Source of the DNA: Actinomycetospora chiangmaiensis DSM 45062
GTDB taxonomy: Bacteria; Actinomycetota; Actinomycetes; Mycobacteriales; Pseudonocardiaceae
Direction of reading: 5' to 3'
Assembly (NCBI RefSeq): GCF_000379625.1
Contig: NZ_KB903244.1
Location: 126,268 to 190,267 of the forward strand
DNA: 64,000 nucleotides
Of this stretch, positions 16,867 through 24,906 are shown piece after piece. The notes beneath the pieces are model-generated. The model was not told the DNA's origin. It saw nothing but the letters and a program-made list of their open reading frames with translations, and did no database searches. The translations under genes were made by a program, and so were the position numbers. Position 1 is the first letter of the stretch. The number at the start of each line of letters is the position of its first letter.

Positions 16867-17316
16867 TCACGCGAGGTCGTCACCCGACCCGGTCGACCCG
16901 AACCCGTTCGGGCCCCGGACGGACTCCGGGAGGGTGTCGACCACCCGCACCGTCGGCAGCTCCACCCGTTGGACGAGCAGCTGGGCCACCCGGTCCCCGC
17001 GTCGCAGCCGGACGGTCCGCTCCCGGTCGTGGTTGACCAGGCACACCCGGATCTCGCCGCGGTAGCCCGCGTCGATCACCCCGGGGGCGTTGACGAGGCC
17101 GACGCCCTCCCGGACGGCGAGGCCCGACCGGGCGCAGACCAGACCGACGTGGCCCGGCGGCAGCGCGATCGCGACCCCGGTGCCGACCAGCGCCCGCTCC
17201 CCCGGCCCGAGCACGACATCGGTCGTGGCGCGGAGGTCGAGCCCCGCGTCGTCCGCGTGCGCACGCCCGGGCGGCGGCAGCCCCGGATCGAGTCGGACGA
17301 GGTCGAGCTCGGACAC
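16867..17316 (-). CDS. dut: Deoxyuridine 5'-triphosphate nucleotidohydrolase (149 aa)
   Basis: Trimeric dUTPase hydrolysing dUTP to dUMP. All five motifs are visible: DDAGLDL (motif 1), ARSGLA (motif 2), [11 protein letters not shown] (motif 3), [10 protein letters not shown] (motif 4) and the C-terminal GFGSTG (motif 5). Motif 2 usually reads PRSGLA; here the first residue is Ala. Divergent from the DUF3093 gene, as in mycobacteria. Confidence 0.95.
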   Translation of the reverse strand: MSELDLVRLDPGLPPPGRAHADDAGLDLRATTDVVLGPGERALVGTGVAIALPPGHVGLVCARSGLAVREGVGLVNAPGVIDAGYRGEIRVCLVNHDRERTVRLRRGDRVAQLLVQRVELPTVRVVDTLPESVRGPNGFGSTGSGDDLA

Positions 17317-17405
17317 GGCGGTCGAGGATAGCCGCGAGCCGCCCTCATCCCGCCCTCACCCCGCTGTCACCCCGCGGCCGTCCCCGCGGGCCCACCCGGT
17401 CGTCC

Positions 17406-17411
17406 TACCCT
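17406..17411 (+). promoter_or_regulatory. Candidate -10 (TACCCT) for leaderless DUF3093 mRNA
   Basis: TACCCT ends 6 nt before the GTG start at 17418, the spacing expected for an actinobacterial leaderless transcript. Confidence 0.5.
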
Positions 17412-17417
17412 GGTGTC

Positions 17418-17900
17418 GTGACCCGAGCCCCCGCTCCGAGCGCCTCCCCGGCCGGCCTCGAACGCCTCCGTCTGCCCTGGTGGGCATGGCCGCCGTCGCT
17501 GCTCGTGGCCGGCCTGCTCGCCGCCGAGGTCCACATGGGCTTCCCCGGGGTGCGGTCGTGGCTGCCGTACGTGATCCTGCTGTCGCTCGCGGTCCTGGTG
17601 CTCGCACGCATCGGCCGCACGCGGGTGGGCGTCGCGACCGGGGCCGACGGCGAACGCGAGGTCTGGGCCGGCCCCGCGCACCTGCCGGTGCGGTTCGTCG
17701 GGCGCGCCGACGTGGTGCGCGGCGAGAGCAAGCAGCGCGCGCTGGGCCCGCAGCTCGACCCGACGGCGTTCGTGCTGCACCGGCCCTGGATCGGACCCGC
17801 GGTGCGCCTGGAGGTCGTCGACCCCGACGACCCCACGCCGTACTGGGTGGTCTCCACCCGGCACCCCGAGCGCCTGCTGTCGCAGGTCCGCGGCGAGTAG
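17418..17900 (+). CDS. DUF3093 membrane protein (160 aa)
   Basis: Two N-terminal hydrophobic segments (about residues 20-70) followed by a soluble PH-like domain (REVWAGPAHLPVRFVG, PYWVVSTRHPERL). Matches DUF3093 (Rv2698 type). GTG start preceded by TACCCT with 6-nt spacing and no Shine-Dalgarno, so probably leaderless. Divergent from dut. Function unknown. Confidence 0.83.
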   Translation: MTRAPAPSASPAGLERLRLPWWAWPPSLLVAGLLAAEVHMGFPGVRSWLPYVILLSLAVLVLARIGRTRVGVATGADGEREVWAGPAHLPVRFVGRADVVRGESKQRALGPQLDPTAFVLHRPWIGPAVRLEVVDPDDPTPYWVVSTRHPERLLSQVRGE

Positions 17901-17986
17901 GAGCCGCTGCACACCGGGCCCGGAGACGGCGAAGCCCGGCCCGGGGAGGTCCCGGACCGGGCGGACGGTCGGTGTGTCGTGGAGCG

Positions 17987-18289
17987 TCAGGCCGCGCAGT
18001 CGCGGCAGATGAACGCGTTGCCGCGGGTCTCGGCCAGCCGGCTCCGGTGGTGGACCAGGAAGCAGCTGCCGCAGGTGAACTCGTCCGCCTGCTTGGGCAG
18101 CACCCGGACGGTCAGTTCCTCCCCGGACAGGTCCGCTCCCGGGAGCTCGAAGCTCTCGGCCGTGTCGGTCTCGTCGACGTCGACGGCCGCGGACTGCGCC
18201 TCGTTGCGGCGGGCCTTCAGTTCCTCGAGCGAGTCCTCCCCGAGTTCGTCGGACTCGTTGCGGCGCGGGGCGTCGTAGTCGGTCGCCAT
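17987..18289 (-). CDS. DUF4193 zinc-ribbon protein (100 aa)
   Basis: Small acidic protein with a C-terminal zinc-ribbon-like pair (CGSC near residue 75 and CRDC at the end). The N-terminal MATDYDAPRR and the ELKARR segment are characteristic of DUF4193 (Rv2699c type). ATG at 18289. Faces the divergent cei gene across about 300 bp. Function unknown. Confidence 0.9.
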   Translation of the reverse strand: MATDYDAPRRNESDELGEDSLEELKARRNEAQSAAVDVDETDTAESFELPGADLSGEELTVRVLPKQADEFTCGSCFLVHHRSRLAETRGNAFICRDCAA

Positions 18290-18593
18290 ATGGTGTGTCC
18301 CACCCTCGTCATGCCGTGTGTGTCGTGCGCCCGCACAACGCGGGACGACAACGGTTTGTGCCGGTCGGTTGAGTGACCCGGGTCTCACCGGCGAAGCTGT
18401 CGAGAGTCTTTCCGTGCCGCGGGCGGCGGAAGGGTAGCCGACGCCGACGGCGGCTGCCCATGGGTTCGCCCGTCCGTCCGTGTGGCCTGCCCGACAATTC
18501 GATCGCGCGCCATTCCATGACGACGAACGGTCGCCACGGACACGGCTGCGGCGGAGACGTCGGCGTGACGCCCCGGCGTCTACGCTCCCGGGC
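18290..18593. other. Divergent intergenic region between DUF4193 gene and cei
   Basis: About 300 bp without a convincing gene; it must hold the promoters of both flanking genes. The only promoter element I can point to is TACGCT at 18581-18586, 7 nt before the cei GTG. Confidence 0.4.
18581..18586 (+). promoter_or_regulatory. Candidate -10 (TACGCT) for leaderless cei mRNA
   Basis: TACGCT ends 7 nt before GTG 18594, and no Shine-Dalgarno is present. Confidence 0.45.
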
Positions 18594-19229
18594 GTGGCCG
18601 CCTCCTCACCCCTCCCGCGCGCCGGCGGGTACCGGCGGCGGCACCTGCTGCCGATGGCTCTCCTGGTGATCGTGCTCGCCGTCGCGAGCATCCTGACCTG
18701 GATCGTGGTGTTCGTGAACTCGACGGCCACGTCGGTCACCTCCTGCAACGCCCCGCCGTCGGGGGGCGGCGCCGTGCAGGCCCGTACCGCTCTCGACCGG
18801 ACGGCCGCCGCCGCGCCCTCCGCCGTCGCCGTCCGCGTGCTCAACGGTGCCGGTCAGCGCGGCCAGGCCCAGCTCGCCGCCGTGGAGCTCGGGGAGCTCG
18901 GCATGCCCGAGGCCGCCCAGCCCGACAACGACCCGCTCTACCCGGCCCAGGACCTCAGCTGCGTCGGCCAGATCCGCTACGGGCCCGACGGCGCCTCCGC
19001 CGCCCGCACGCTCTCGCTCGTGGTGCCGTGCGCCGAACTGGTCGACGACGGCCGCCAGGGGGCGGCGGTGGACCTCGCGCTGGGCAGCGACTACCGCGAC
19101 ATCACCGTGGGCGCCGGGGTCAACGAGGCCCTCAAGGCGCTCGCCCGGGGCAACCAGTCCGGGTCCGCCGTGCCCGGCACCGACCCGACCTCGCTCTCCA
19201 CGCTGCGCGAGGTCGACTGCTCGCAGTAG
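18594..19229 (+). CDS. cei: Cell envelope integrity protein Cei-like, LytR C-terminal domain (211 aa)
   Basis: One N-terminal transmembrane helix (about residues 20-45, MALLVIVLAVASILTWIVV) anchors an extracytoplasmic domain with VAVRVLNGAGQRGQA, the signature of the LytR_C fold. In mycobacteria the equivalent (Rv2700) contributes to envelope integrity. The start at 18594 places the helix at the N-terminus. Located between DUF4193 and suhB genes exactly as in mycobacteria; converges with suhB. Confidence 0.85.
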   Translation: MAASSPLPRAGGYRRRHLLPMALLVIVLAVASILTWIVVFVNSTATSVTSCNAPPSGGGAVQARTALDRTAAAAPSAVAVRVLNGAGQRGQAQLAAVELGELGMPEAAQPDNDPLYPAQDLSCVGQIRYGPDGASAARTLSLVVPCAELVDDGRQGAAVDLALGSDYRDITVGAGVNEALKALARGNQSGSAVPGTDPTSLSTLREVDCSQ

Positions 19230-19247
19230 TCCCTCGCGCAGGAGCCC

Positions 19248-20102
19248 CTACAGCTCCGAGGCCCCCGCGCCGCGCAGCAGGTCGGCGAGCGGACCGGCGA
19301 GCGCGGGACCGGCGGCGAAGGTCGCCTCCGGGCCCCACCCGTCGTCGGGAACGGGTCCGGTGACCGGACGGCGCACCACCGCCCCCGCTTCCTCGGCGAT
19401 CAGCGCCCCGGCGCACCAGTCCCACGGCTTGAGGCCGTGCTCGTAGAAGCCGTCGATCCAGCCCGCGGCCACCGAGCACAGGTCCAGGGAGGCGCAGCCC
19501 TGGCGGCGGACGTCGCCGATGGCCCCCGCGACCCGACCGATCAGGGCGGCCTGGCGGACCCGGCGGGCCGGGTCGTAGGCCAACCCGGTGCCCACGACGG
19601 CGATCTCGACCCGGTCCAGCGCGGACGCGCGCAGCGGACGGTCGTCGAGGCGCGCGCCATGCCCCGCGGCGGCGCTCCACACGCGGCCCGACACGGGTTC
19701 GACCACCGCGCCCGCGACGGCCCGCCCGTCGATCTCGACCCCGAGGGAGACGGAGAACCAGGGCAGGCCGTGGGTGTAGTTGACGGTGCCGTCGATGGGG
19801 TCGACCACCCAACGGACCTGGCCGGGGGCCGCCGAGGTCGCCCCGCCCTCCTCCTCGCCGAGCACGACGTCGTCGGGGCGCAGCGCCGCCAGGCGCTCCC
19901 GGACGAGGGCCTCGCACTCCCGGTCGCCGGCGGTGACCACGTCGGTGGCGGAGCTCTTGGTCGTCATGTCCGCGACGGAGCGGTCGCCGACCACCCGGTC
20001 GCGGACCGCGAGGGCGAGCGCGGCGGTCTCCTGCGCCACCTCGATCGCGGTCTTCTCGAGCGCGAGGGGGTCCCGGTCGTCCACGTCCTCATCCGACCAC
20101 AC
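19248..20102 (-). CDS. suhB: Inositol-1-monophosphatase family protein SuhB (284 aa)
   Basis: Mg2+-dependent phosphatase. Metal-site motifs are GEEEGG, WVVDPIDGTVNY and the late WDWCAGALIAEEAGA. Likely substrate is inositol-1-phosphate for inositol lipid or mycothiol precursors (family knowledge). GTG at 20102 gives a usual length; an in-frame GTG at 20084 is the alternative. The C-terminal VPDDGW is encoded by an exact copy of the dispersed 14-mer (19338-19351). Divergent from ppgK. Confidence 0.9.
   Translation of the reverse strand: MWSDEDVDDRDPLALEKTAIEVAQETAALALAVRDRVVGDRSVADMTTKSSATDVVTAGDRECEALVRERLAALRPDDVVLGEEEGGATSAAPGQVRWVVDPIDGTVNYTHGLPWFSVSLGVEIDGRAVAGAVVEPVSGRVWSAAAGHGARLDDRPLRASALDRVEIAVVGTGLAYDPARRVRQAALIGRVAGAIGDVRRQGCASLDLCSVAAGWIDGFYEHGLKPWDWCAGALIAEEAGAVVRRPVTGPVPDDGWGPEATFAAGPALAGPLADLLRGAGASEL
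19338..19351 (-). repeat. Dispersed 14-mer TTCCCGACGACGGG
   Basis: Exact copy on the suhB coding strand near residue 250, read VPDDGW. Confidence 0.85.
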
Positions 20103-20141
20103 CTGGCTAGGCTCGCCCGATATCGCACGAGGGGACGGGGT

Positions 20142-20897
20142 GTGAACGAGATGCGACGGTTGGGGATCGACGTCGGCGGCACCGGTGTGAAGGGCAACCT
20201 GGTGGACACGGGGACCGGGGAACTGCTCGCCGAGCGGGTCCGGATCGAGACCCCCCATCCCGCCACCCCGGAGGCGGTCGCCGACACGGTCGCGGCCGTG
20301 GTGGCGGAGCACGACTACGACGGACCGGTGGGCATCACGCTGCCCTCGGTGGTGAAGACCGGCATCGCCCACACCGCCGCCAACATCGACCCGGCCTGGC
20401 CCGGCACCGACGCGGTCACGCTCTTCGGGGAGCGGCTCGGACGCCGGCCGGTGTTCGTGCTCAACGACGCCGACGCGGCCGGGCTCGCGGAGGTGCGCTT
20501 CGGCGCCGGGGCGGGTCGGCGCGGCGTGGTCTGCATGCTCACGATCGGCACGGGGATCGGCTCGGCGCTCTTCCTCGACGGCCGGCTGCTCCCCTCCAGC
20601 GAGTTCGGGCACCTGCAGGTCGACGGGCACGACGCCGAGAGCCGGGCGTCGACCGCGGCCCGGGAACGCGAGGAGCTGTCCTGGCCGAAGTGGGCCAAGC
20701 GGTTCTCCCGCTACCTGCAGGTCCTCGAGGACCTCATCTGGCCGGACCTGTTCATCCTCGGCGGTGGGGTCAGCAAGAAGCCCGACAAGTGGCTGCCGCT
20801 GCTGGAGGCGCGGACCGAGATCGTGGTCGCCCAGTTGCAGAACCAGGCGGGCATCGTCGGCGCGGCCATGGCCGCCGCCGAGGACACGAGCCCCTGA
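20142..20897 (+). CDS. ppgK: Polyphosphate glucokinase, ROK family (251 aa)
   Basis: Phosphorylates glucose using polyphosphate or ATP. N-terminal phosphate loop [14 protein letters not shown]-type glucose-binding residues in [10 protein letters not shown] and [11 protein letters not shown], and the polyP-glucokinase segments LPSVVKTG and [14 protein letters not shown] are present. GTG 20142 is preferred for its upstream GAGGGG; ATG 20151 also possible. Upstream of sigA as in mycobacteria. Confidence 0.93.
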   Translation: MNEMRRLGIDVGGTGVKGNLVDTGTGELLAERVRIETPHPATPEAVADTVAAVVAEHDYDGPVGITLPSVVKTGIAHTAANIDPAWPGTDAVTLFGERLGRRPVFVLNDADAAGLAEVRFGAGAGRRGVVCMLTIGTGIGSALFLDGRLLPSSEFGHLQVDGHDAESRASTAAREREELSWPKWAKRFSRYLQVLEDLIWPDLFILGGGVSKKPDKWLPLLEARTEIVVAQLQNQAGIVGAAMAAAEDTSP

Positions 20898-20908
20898 CCT
20901 GCAGGTTC

Positions 20909-20922
20909 TTCCCGACGACGGG
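20909..20922 (+). repeat. Dispersed 14-mer TTCCCGACGACGGG
   Basis: Exact intergenic copy starting 12 nt after the ppgK stop, upstream of the sigA promoter. Confidence 0.85.
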
Positions 20923-20985
20923 CGGATCGTCCCGCCACGCCGCTGCTCGGGCCGTCAGGTACGGGCGCCCATCACCCGGCGTCGT

Positions 20986-20991
20986 TACAAT
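20986..20991 (+). promoter_or_regulatory. Candidate sigA promoter -10 (TACAAT)
   Basis: TACAAT in a very GC-rich stretch, 141 bp upstream of the sigA GTG, gives a strong -10 match and implies a long 5' UTR. No clear -35 is visible 17 bp upstream. Confidence 0.5.
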
Positions 20992-21132
20992 GGACGTCAG
21001 CACGCGGCGGTTCACCGCCGGGCCCGGCGCCCAAACCTTCCCGAACACTCCGTGTCGAGATCGTCCGCGCCCCGTCCGTCGATCCGGTGTCCGCTCGTCG
21101 CCCCAGCAGTCGATCGTCGCGAAAGGTCGTTT

Positions 21133-22506
21133 GTGGCAGCCGCAGATTCCGCCCGCCGTCGTGCCACCACCGCCACGGCGGAGCAGCCCTCCGGCCCGCT
21201 CGGGGTGGTGACCGAGGACAGCGCGGGCACGGCCGCGCCCGCCGCGGCGCCGAAGACCCGGGCACGCACCGCCACGAAGGCCGCTCCGAAGGGCGCCGCC
21301 GCGACGAAGGCCCCCGCCAAGAAGGCCCCGGCGAAGAAGGCCGCGCCGGCCAAGAAGGGCGCGAAGACCGAGGGCGCCGAGGGCGAGGCCCCCGAGGGCG
21401 AGCTCGAGGACGCCCCCGGCGACGCCGACCTCACCGAGGAGGTCGAGGCGCTCGGCGCCGAGGTCGTCGTCGAGGAGGTCGAGGCCGAGGAGCCCACCGA
21501 AGAGGACAAGAAGTCCGGCGACTTCGTCTGGGACGAGGAGGAGTCCGAGGCGCTGCGCCAGGCGCGCAAGGACGCCGAGCTCACCGCCTCCGCCGACTCG
21601 GTCCGCGCCTACCTCAAGCAGATCGGCAAGGTGGCGCTGCTCAACGCCGAGGAGGAGGTCGAGCTCGCCAAGCGGATCGAGGCCGGCCTCTACGCGGCGG
21701 AGCGCCTCCGCAAGGTCGCCGAGACCCAGCAGGAGCTGCAGACGCAGATGCGTCGCGACCTGCGCTGGATCGTCCGCGACGGCGAGCGCGCCAAGTCGCA
21801 CCTGCTCGAGGCGAACCTCCGCCTCGTCGTCTCGCTGGCCAAGCGCTACACCGGCCGCGGCATGGCGTTCCTGGACCTCATCCAGGAGGGCAACCTCGGT
21901 CTGATCCGTGCGGTCGAGAAGTTCGACTACACCAAGGGCTACAAGTTCTCGACCTACGCGACGTGGTGGATCCGCCAGGCCATCACCCGCGCGATGGCCG
22001 ACCAGGCGCGCACCATCCGCATCCCGGTGCACATGGTCGAGGTCATCAACAAGCTCGGCCGCATCCAGCGCGAGCTGCTCCAGGACCTGGGCCGTGAGCC
22101 CACTCCGGAGGAGCTGGCCAAGGAAATGGACATCACCCCGGACAAGGTGCTGGAGATCCAGCAGTACGCCCGGGAGCCCATCTCGCTGGACCAGACGATC
22201 GGCGACGAGGGCGACTCGCAGCTCGGTGACTTCATCGAGGACTCCGAGGCCGTCGTGGCCGTCGACGCGGTCTCGTTCACGCTGCTGCAGGACCAGCTGC
22301 AGTCGGTCCTCGCGACGCTCTCCGAGCGCGAGGCCGGCGTGGTCCGGCTGCGCTTCGGCCTCACCGACGGCCAGCCCCGCACCCTCGACGAGATCGGCCA
22401 GGTCTACGGCGTGACGCGCGAGCGCATCCGCCAGATCGAGTCGAAGACGATGTCGAAGCTGCGCCACCCGTCGCGCTCGCAGGTACTGCGCGACTACCTG
22501 GACTAG
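21133..22506 (+). CDS. sigA: Principal RNA polymerase sigma factor SigA (457 aa)
   Basis: Primary sigma-70 factor. A low-complexity Lys/Ala/Pro N-terminal extension (about residues 35-85) and an acidic stretch precede region 1.2 ([15 protein letters not shown]). Region 2 contains [16 protein letters not shown] and [14 protein letters not shown]; region 4 ends in the [22 protein letters not shown]. The GTG start at 21133 has GAAAGG 7 nt upstream. Followed by a 20-bp perfect terminator hairpin. Confidence 0.97.
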   Translation: MAAADSARRRATTATAEQPSGPLGVVTEDSAGTAAPAAAPKTRARTATKAAPKGAAATKAPAKKAPAKKAAPAKKGAKTEGAEGEAPEGELEDAPGDADLTEEVEALGAEVVVEEVEAEEPTEEDKKSGDFVWDEEESEALRQARKDAELTASADSVRAYLKQIGKVALLNAEEEVELAKRIEAGLYAAERLRKVAETQQELQTQMRRDLRWIVRDGERAKSHLLEANLRLVVSLAKRYTGRGMAFLDLIQEGNLGLIRAVEKFDYTKGYKFSTYATWWIRQAITRAMADQARTIRIPVHMVEVINKLGRIQRELLQDLGREPTPEELAKEMDITPDKVLEIQQYAREPISLDQTIGDEGDSQLGDFIEDSEAVVAVDAVSFTLLQDQLQSVLATLSEREAGVVRLRFGLTDGQPRTLDEIGQVYGVTRERIRQIESKTMSKLRHPSRSQVLRDYLD

Positions 22507-22522
22507 GTCCCGTCCGACCCGG

Positions 22523-22566
22523 CACGACGACGGCCCCCGAGCTGAGGCTCGGGGGCCGTCGTCGTG
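22523..22566 (+). terminator. Intrinsic terminator downstream of sigA
   Basis: A perfect 20-bp stem (22523-22542 with 22547-22566) with a TGAG loop, 16 nt after the sigA stop. The outer arms read CACGACGACGG / CCGTCGTCGTG. It has no T-tract, common in high-GC actinomycetes. It can also serve the convergent DUF1622 gene. Confidence 0.85.
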
Positions 22567-22638
22567 TGTCGGCCCGTCCGGCCGACCGCGCCGCCCGGGC
22601 GGCCACCGCCGCTCGAGCGCCGCAGCCACCCGGTCCCG

Positions 22639-23109
22639 TCAGCCCGCGCGGTCCGGTCGGTGTCCGCCCTCGGTCTGCTCACCGTCCCGGGTCCCGGCGC
22701 GGGTGGTCGGCCGGCGCGGCACGTCGGCGCCCACGAGCGCCCGGCGCCACGGCACGACGCCCGCCATCTCGACCTCGAGGGAGAAGCTGAGGAAGGTCCG
22801 GATGACCACCACGATGCCCAGGACCGCCACGTTCTCGAGCGTCGGCGCCACCGCGATCGTGCGCACCAGATCGGCGGCGACGAGGATCTCCACGCCGAGC
22901 AGCAGGGTGCCCCCGAAGGCCGCGCGCACCCTCCCGTAGGCCTGCCCCGCGGAGCGGGTCCGGACCCACCGGACGGCCGCATCGATCAGGGAGCCGACGA
23001 GGCCGAGCACGAGCAGGGCGGCCGCGAGCACCTCGAACCCCTGGGCGACGTGCTCCATCAGGTCCGAGAAGGTCGTCGACGTCGGGTGCACGGCCGCCCG
23101 TCCGCTCAC
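22639..23109 (-). CDS. DUF1622 membrane protein (156 aa)
   Basis: Three hydrophobic segments: FEVLAAALLVLGLVGSLI near residue 30, LLLGVEILVAADLVRTIAV near 80 and VAVLGIVVVIRTFLSFSLEVE near 105. The last two match the DUF1622 pattern (LGLEFLLAADI...RTFLSxxLExE). The C-terminal tail is basic. GTG 23109 overlaps the stop of a 56-codon upstream reading frame (GTGA). Function unknown. Confidence 0.8.
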   Translation of the reverse strand: MSGRAAVHPTSTTFSDLMEHVAQGFEVLAAALLVLGLVGSLIDAAVRWVRTRSAGQAYGRVRAAFGGTLLLGVEILVAADLVRTIAVAPTLENVAVLGIVVVIRTFLSFSLEVEMAGVVPWRRALVGADVPRRPTTRAGTRDGEQTEGGHRPDRAG

Positions 23110-23276
23110 GAGTCCGCGGCCGCGCACACCACCACCGCGGCGGCGCCGAGCAGCGGGACGACGCCGCGGGGCAGGCTCGTCGTGCTGCCGGCCCCCTCGT
23201 CGGTCACGCCGTCCGTCGGGGAAAGCACCGGGTGCGGTCCGGGGTGTCCGTCCGCCACGTCTGGCCGGCGCTCCAT
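23106..23276 (-). CDS. Hypothetical small membrane peptide (56 aa)
   Basis: Short frame from ATG 23276 with GGAGGG about 7 nt upstream. The first half is polar and acidic; the end is a hydrophobic helix (GVVPLLGAAAVVVCAAA). Its TGA overlaps the DUF1622 GTG by 4 bp, as with coupled cistrons. No family recognised. The Shine-Dalgarno and the overlap are the only support. Confidence 0.5.
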   Translation of the reverse strand: MERRPDVADGHPGPHPVLSPTDGVTDEGAGSTTSLPRGVVPLLGAAAVVVCAAADS

Positions 23277-23422
23277 CGGCGTCCCTCCGACGGTCTCGGG
23301 CTGGGGCCCCCAGCACGGCACGGGCCCCGCCGGGCCGGTACGGGCGAACGGCCCCGTCCCGCTGGGTCCACCAGCCCGCCCCTCCGGCGGGAGGGGCGCT
23401 GCGGCCGCCGTCGTTGCGCCCG

Positions 23423-23451
23423 CGAACGATCCCGCGTTGGGTGATCGTTCG
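23423..23451. repeat. 9-bp inverted repeat, operator-like
   Basis: CGAACGATC (23423-23431) and GATCGTTCG (23443-23451) form perfect arms around an 11-nt spacer, ending on the first base of the EamA remnant start. It could be a TetR-type operator left from the original gene, or a transposition scar. Confidence 0.5.
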
Positions 23452-23625
23452 TGACGTCGTCGCGGTGGACCGTCCCGCTGCTCAGCGTTCTGTTCGTGCT
23501 GCTGTGGGCCTCGGGGTTCATCGTCGCGAAGCTCGCCACCCGCACCACCGACGTGCCCACGGTGCTGTTCTGGCGGTTCGTCATCGCCGCGGCGGTGACC
23601 GGTGCGGCCGGCCCCGCCGTCGTGA
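23451..23625 (+). pseudogene. EamA/DMT transporter, N-terminal remnant
   Basis: From GTG 23451 the first 55 or so residues are a clear DMT-family start: WTVPLLSVLFVLLWASGFIV then DVPTVLFWRFVIAAAV. After about 23620 the frame turns into Arg-rich shadow sequence and all later helices are missing. A complete DMT transporter is about 300 aa, so this is a 5' fragment, probably truncated by deletion. Confidence 0.75.
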
Positions 23626-23670
23626 CGGCGACGAGGTGTCGGCCGACACCCGCTCTGGTTCGATGCGGCC

Positions 23671-23817
23671 ATGAGGACCACCGCCGCCGTCGTGCCCGCC
23701 ACGAACGCCCCGTTCCCGTTCGACAAGCTCGTGCGGCACTACGACTTCGCCGACATCGAGCAGGCGTTCGCCGACTCGGCCGCGGGGCGGACCATCAAGC
23801 CGGTGCTGCGCTTCTGA
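23671..23817 (+). pseudogene. Zinc-type alcohol dehydrogenase, C-terminal remnant
   Basis: A 48-residue frame whose last 33 residues (FPFDKLVRHYDFADIEQAF, then DSAAGRTIKPVLRF) match the extreme C-terminus of NAD(P)-dependent medium-chain alcohol dehydrogenases. The cofactor and zinc domains are absent. It lies directly behind the EamA remnant, so two unrelated genes appear joined by a deletion. Expression as a peptide is possible but unlikely to be functional. Confidence 0.75.
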
Positions 23818-23822
23818 CCGGC

Positions 23823-23828
23823 TACCGT
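23823..23828 (+). promoter_or_regulatory. Candidate -10 (TACCGT) for leaderless small membrane protein
   Basis: TACCGT ends 6 nt before GTG 23835. Confidence 0.45.
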
Positions 23829-23834
23829 GACGGG

Positions 23835-24041
23835 GTGCCGATGGACGAGCGGGTCCGCCCCGACGAACGCCGCCGCTACGTGTTCCTGCTGTGGTTCAAC
23901 GGGACCCTGGGTGTGCTCTGGGCGGTCCTGCTGGTGCTGACGGGCGTGTGGTGGTTCGCGGCCCTCCTCGCGGCGTGCCTCGTCCTCGGCGGCCTGTCGG
24001 CGTGGGCACTCTCGGTGCTGCGGCGCGAGGGCGTCCGCTGA
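23835..24041 (+). CDS. Small two-helix membrane protein (68 aa)
   Basis: A charged N-terminus (MDERVRPDERRRY) is followed by two hydrophobic helices (residues about 17-37 and 39-58). GTG 23835 follows TACCGT by 6 nt, so a leaderless start is likely; ATG 23841 is in the same frame. No family recognised. Its stop overlaps or abuts the thioesterase frame. Confidence 0.6.
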   Translation: MPMDERVRPDERRRYVFLLWFNGTLGVLWAVLLVLTGVWWFAALLAACLVLGGLSAWALSVLRREGVR

Positions 24042-24460
24042 CCCCGCCGCTGTCGCCCTCGCTCGCGGACCGTGCCGCCGCCGCGCTGGCGATCCCCCTG
24101 CAGGAGGCGCTCGGCGCCCGCCCGGCCGACCCCGCCGCGCCCACCGCGGGCCTGCTGTTCCCGGTGCGGGGCCTCGCCATCAACCCGGGCGGGACGCTGC
24201 ACGCGGGCGCGCTCGGCGCGATCCTCGAACTGCAGGGCTTCCTGACGCTGCTCCCGGAGCTCGCGGACGACGAGCACGCCGTCACCCACCACATCTCGAC
24301 GCAGCTGCTCAGTCCCGGGCAGCGCGACGAGGAGGTGCTGGTGACCGCGACCCTGGAACGCCGCACCCGTCGGCTCGGGTTCGTGAGCGCCACCGCCACC
24401 GTCGGGGACCGCCTCGTGGCGCGCAGCCAGATCACGAAGTCCGTCATCACGCTGCGCTGA
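24002..24460 (+). CDS. PaaI-type hotdog thioesterase (about 140-152 aa)
   Basis: Hotdog-fold acyl-CoA thioesterase candidate. LAINPGGTLHAGALGAILEL carries the usual HxG...E pattern (HAGALGAILE), followed by HHISTQLLSPG and VTATLERRTRRLGFVSATATVGDRLVA reading. The start is uncertain: GTG 24002 lies inside the previous gene, while a CTG at 24038 would overlap its stop. Substrate unknown. Confidence 0.7.
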   Translation: MGTLGAAARGRPLTPPLSPSLADRAAAALAIPLQEALGARPADPAAPTAGLLFPVRGLAINPGGTLHAGALGAILELQGFLTLLPELADDEHAVTHHISTQLLSPGQRDEEVLVTATLERRTRRLGFVSATATVGDRLVARSQITKSVITLR

Positions 24461-24520
24461 GCCCACGTGAGCACCGAGCCCGCCGGGCCCGCCCGCGGCC
24501 GGTCTGTGATGCTCGCTGCC

Positions 24521-24811
24521 ATGAGCCAGCACCCCGAGGCGGACGATCTCCCCGGCCCCGACCCGGCCGACGTGCACGAGCGCAGTGTGGCCGTCATCCG
24601 CGCCATGGACGCCGGGGACCTCCCGGCCGTGGGCGCCCTGCTCGGCGAGCTCGGCGGCCCCGAGGAGTACGGCGCCCAGGTGGTCAGCCTCGCAAGCCTC
24701 GCGCGCCTGCTGCTCGACCAGAACCCGCAGACCGCCCCGGAGCGGGACGGGGCGCGGGCCGCGATGCTCGACGAGCTCGCGCGGGTGCTGATCGCCGCGG
24801 AGACGCCCTGA
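24521..24811 (+). CDS. Hypothetical protein (96 aa)
   Basis: Helical, acidic and Ala/Leu-rich: AVIRAMDAGDLPAVGALLGE and SLASLARLLLDQNP. ATG 24521 chosen; a GTG at 24467 is in frame. No family recognised, no membrane segment. Same strand as the thioesterase and the following phosphatase. The consistent helical pattern and acidic charge favour a real gene. Confidence 0.5.
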   Translation: MSQHPEADDLPGPDPADVHERSVAVIRAMDAGDLPAVGALLGELGGPEEYGAQVVSLASLARLLLDQNPQTAPERDGARAAMLDELARVLIAAETP

Positions 24812-24906
24812 ACGACGGCGGTGAGGGTCCCGGACGCCCGGCCGGCCCGCACGCCACCCGCCCGGCCACCGCGCACCGACCCGACGTCGTGGGCGAAGAT
24901 CGGGGG

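Noticed and set aside
23277-23726. Upstream extension of the 56-aa frame to about 200 codons
   Set aside because: The extension overlaps both gene remnants in antisense and is Gly/Arg/His-rich; a Shine-Dalgarno supports only the short form.
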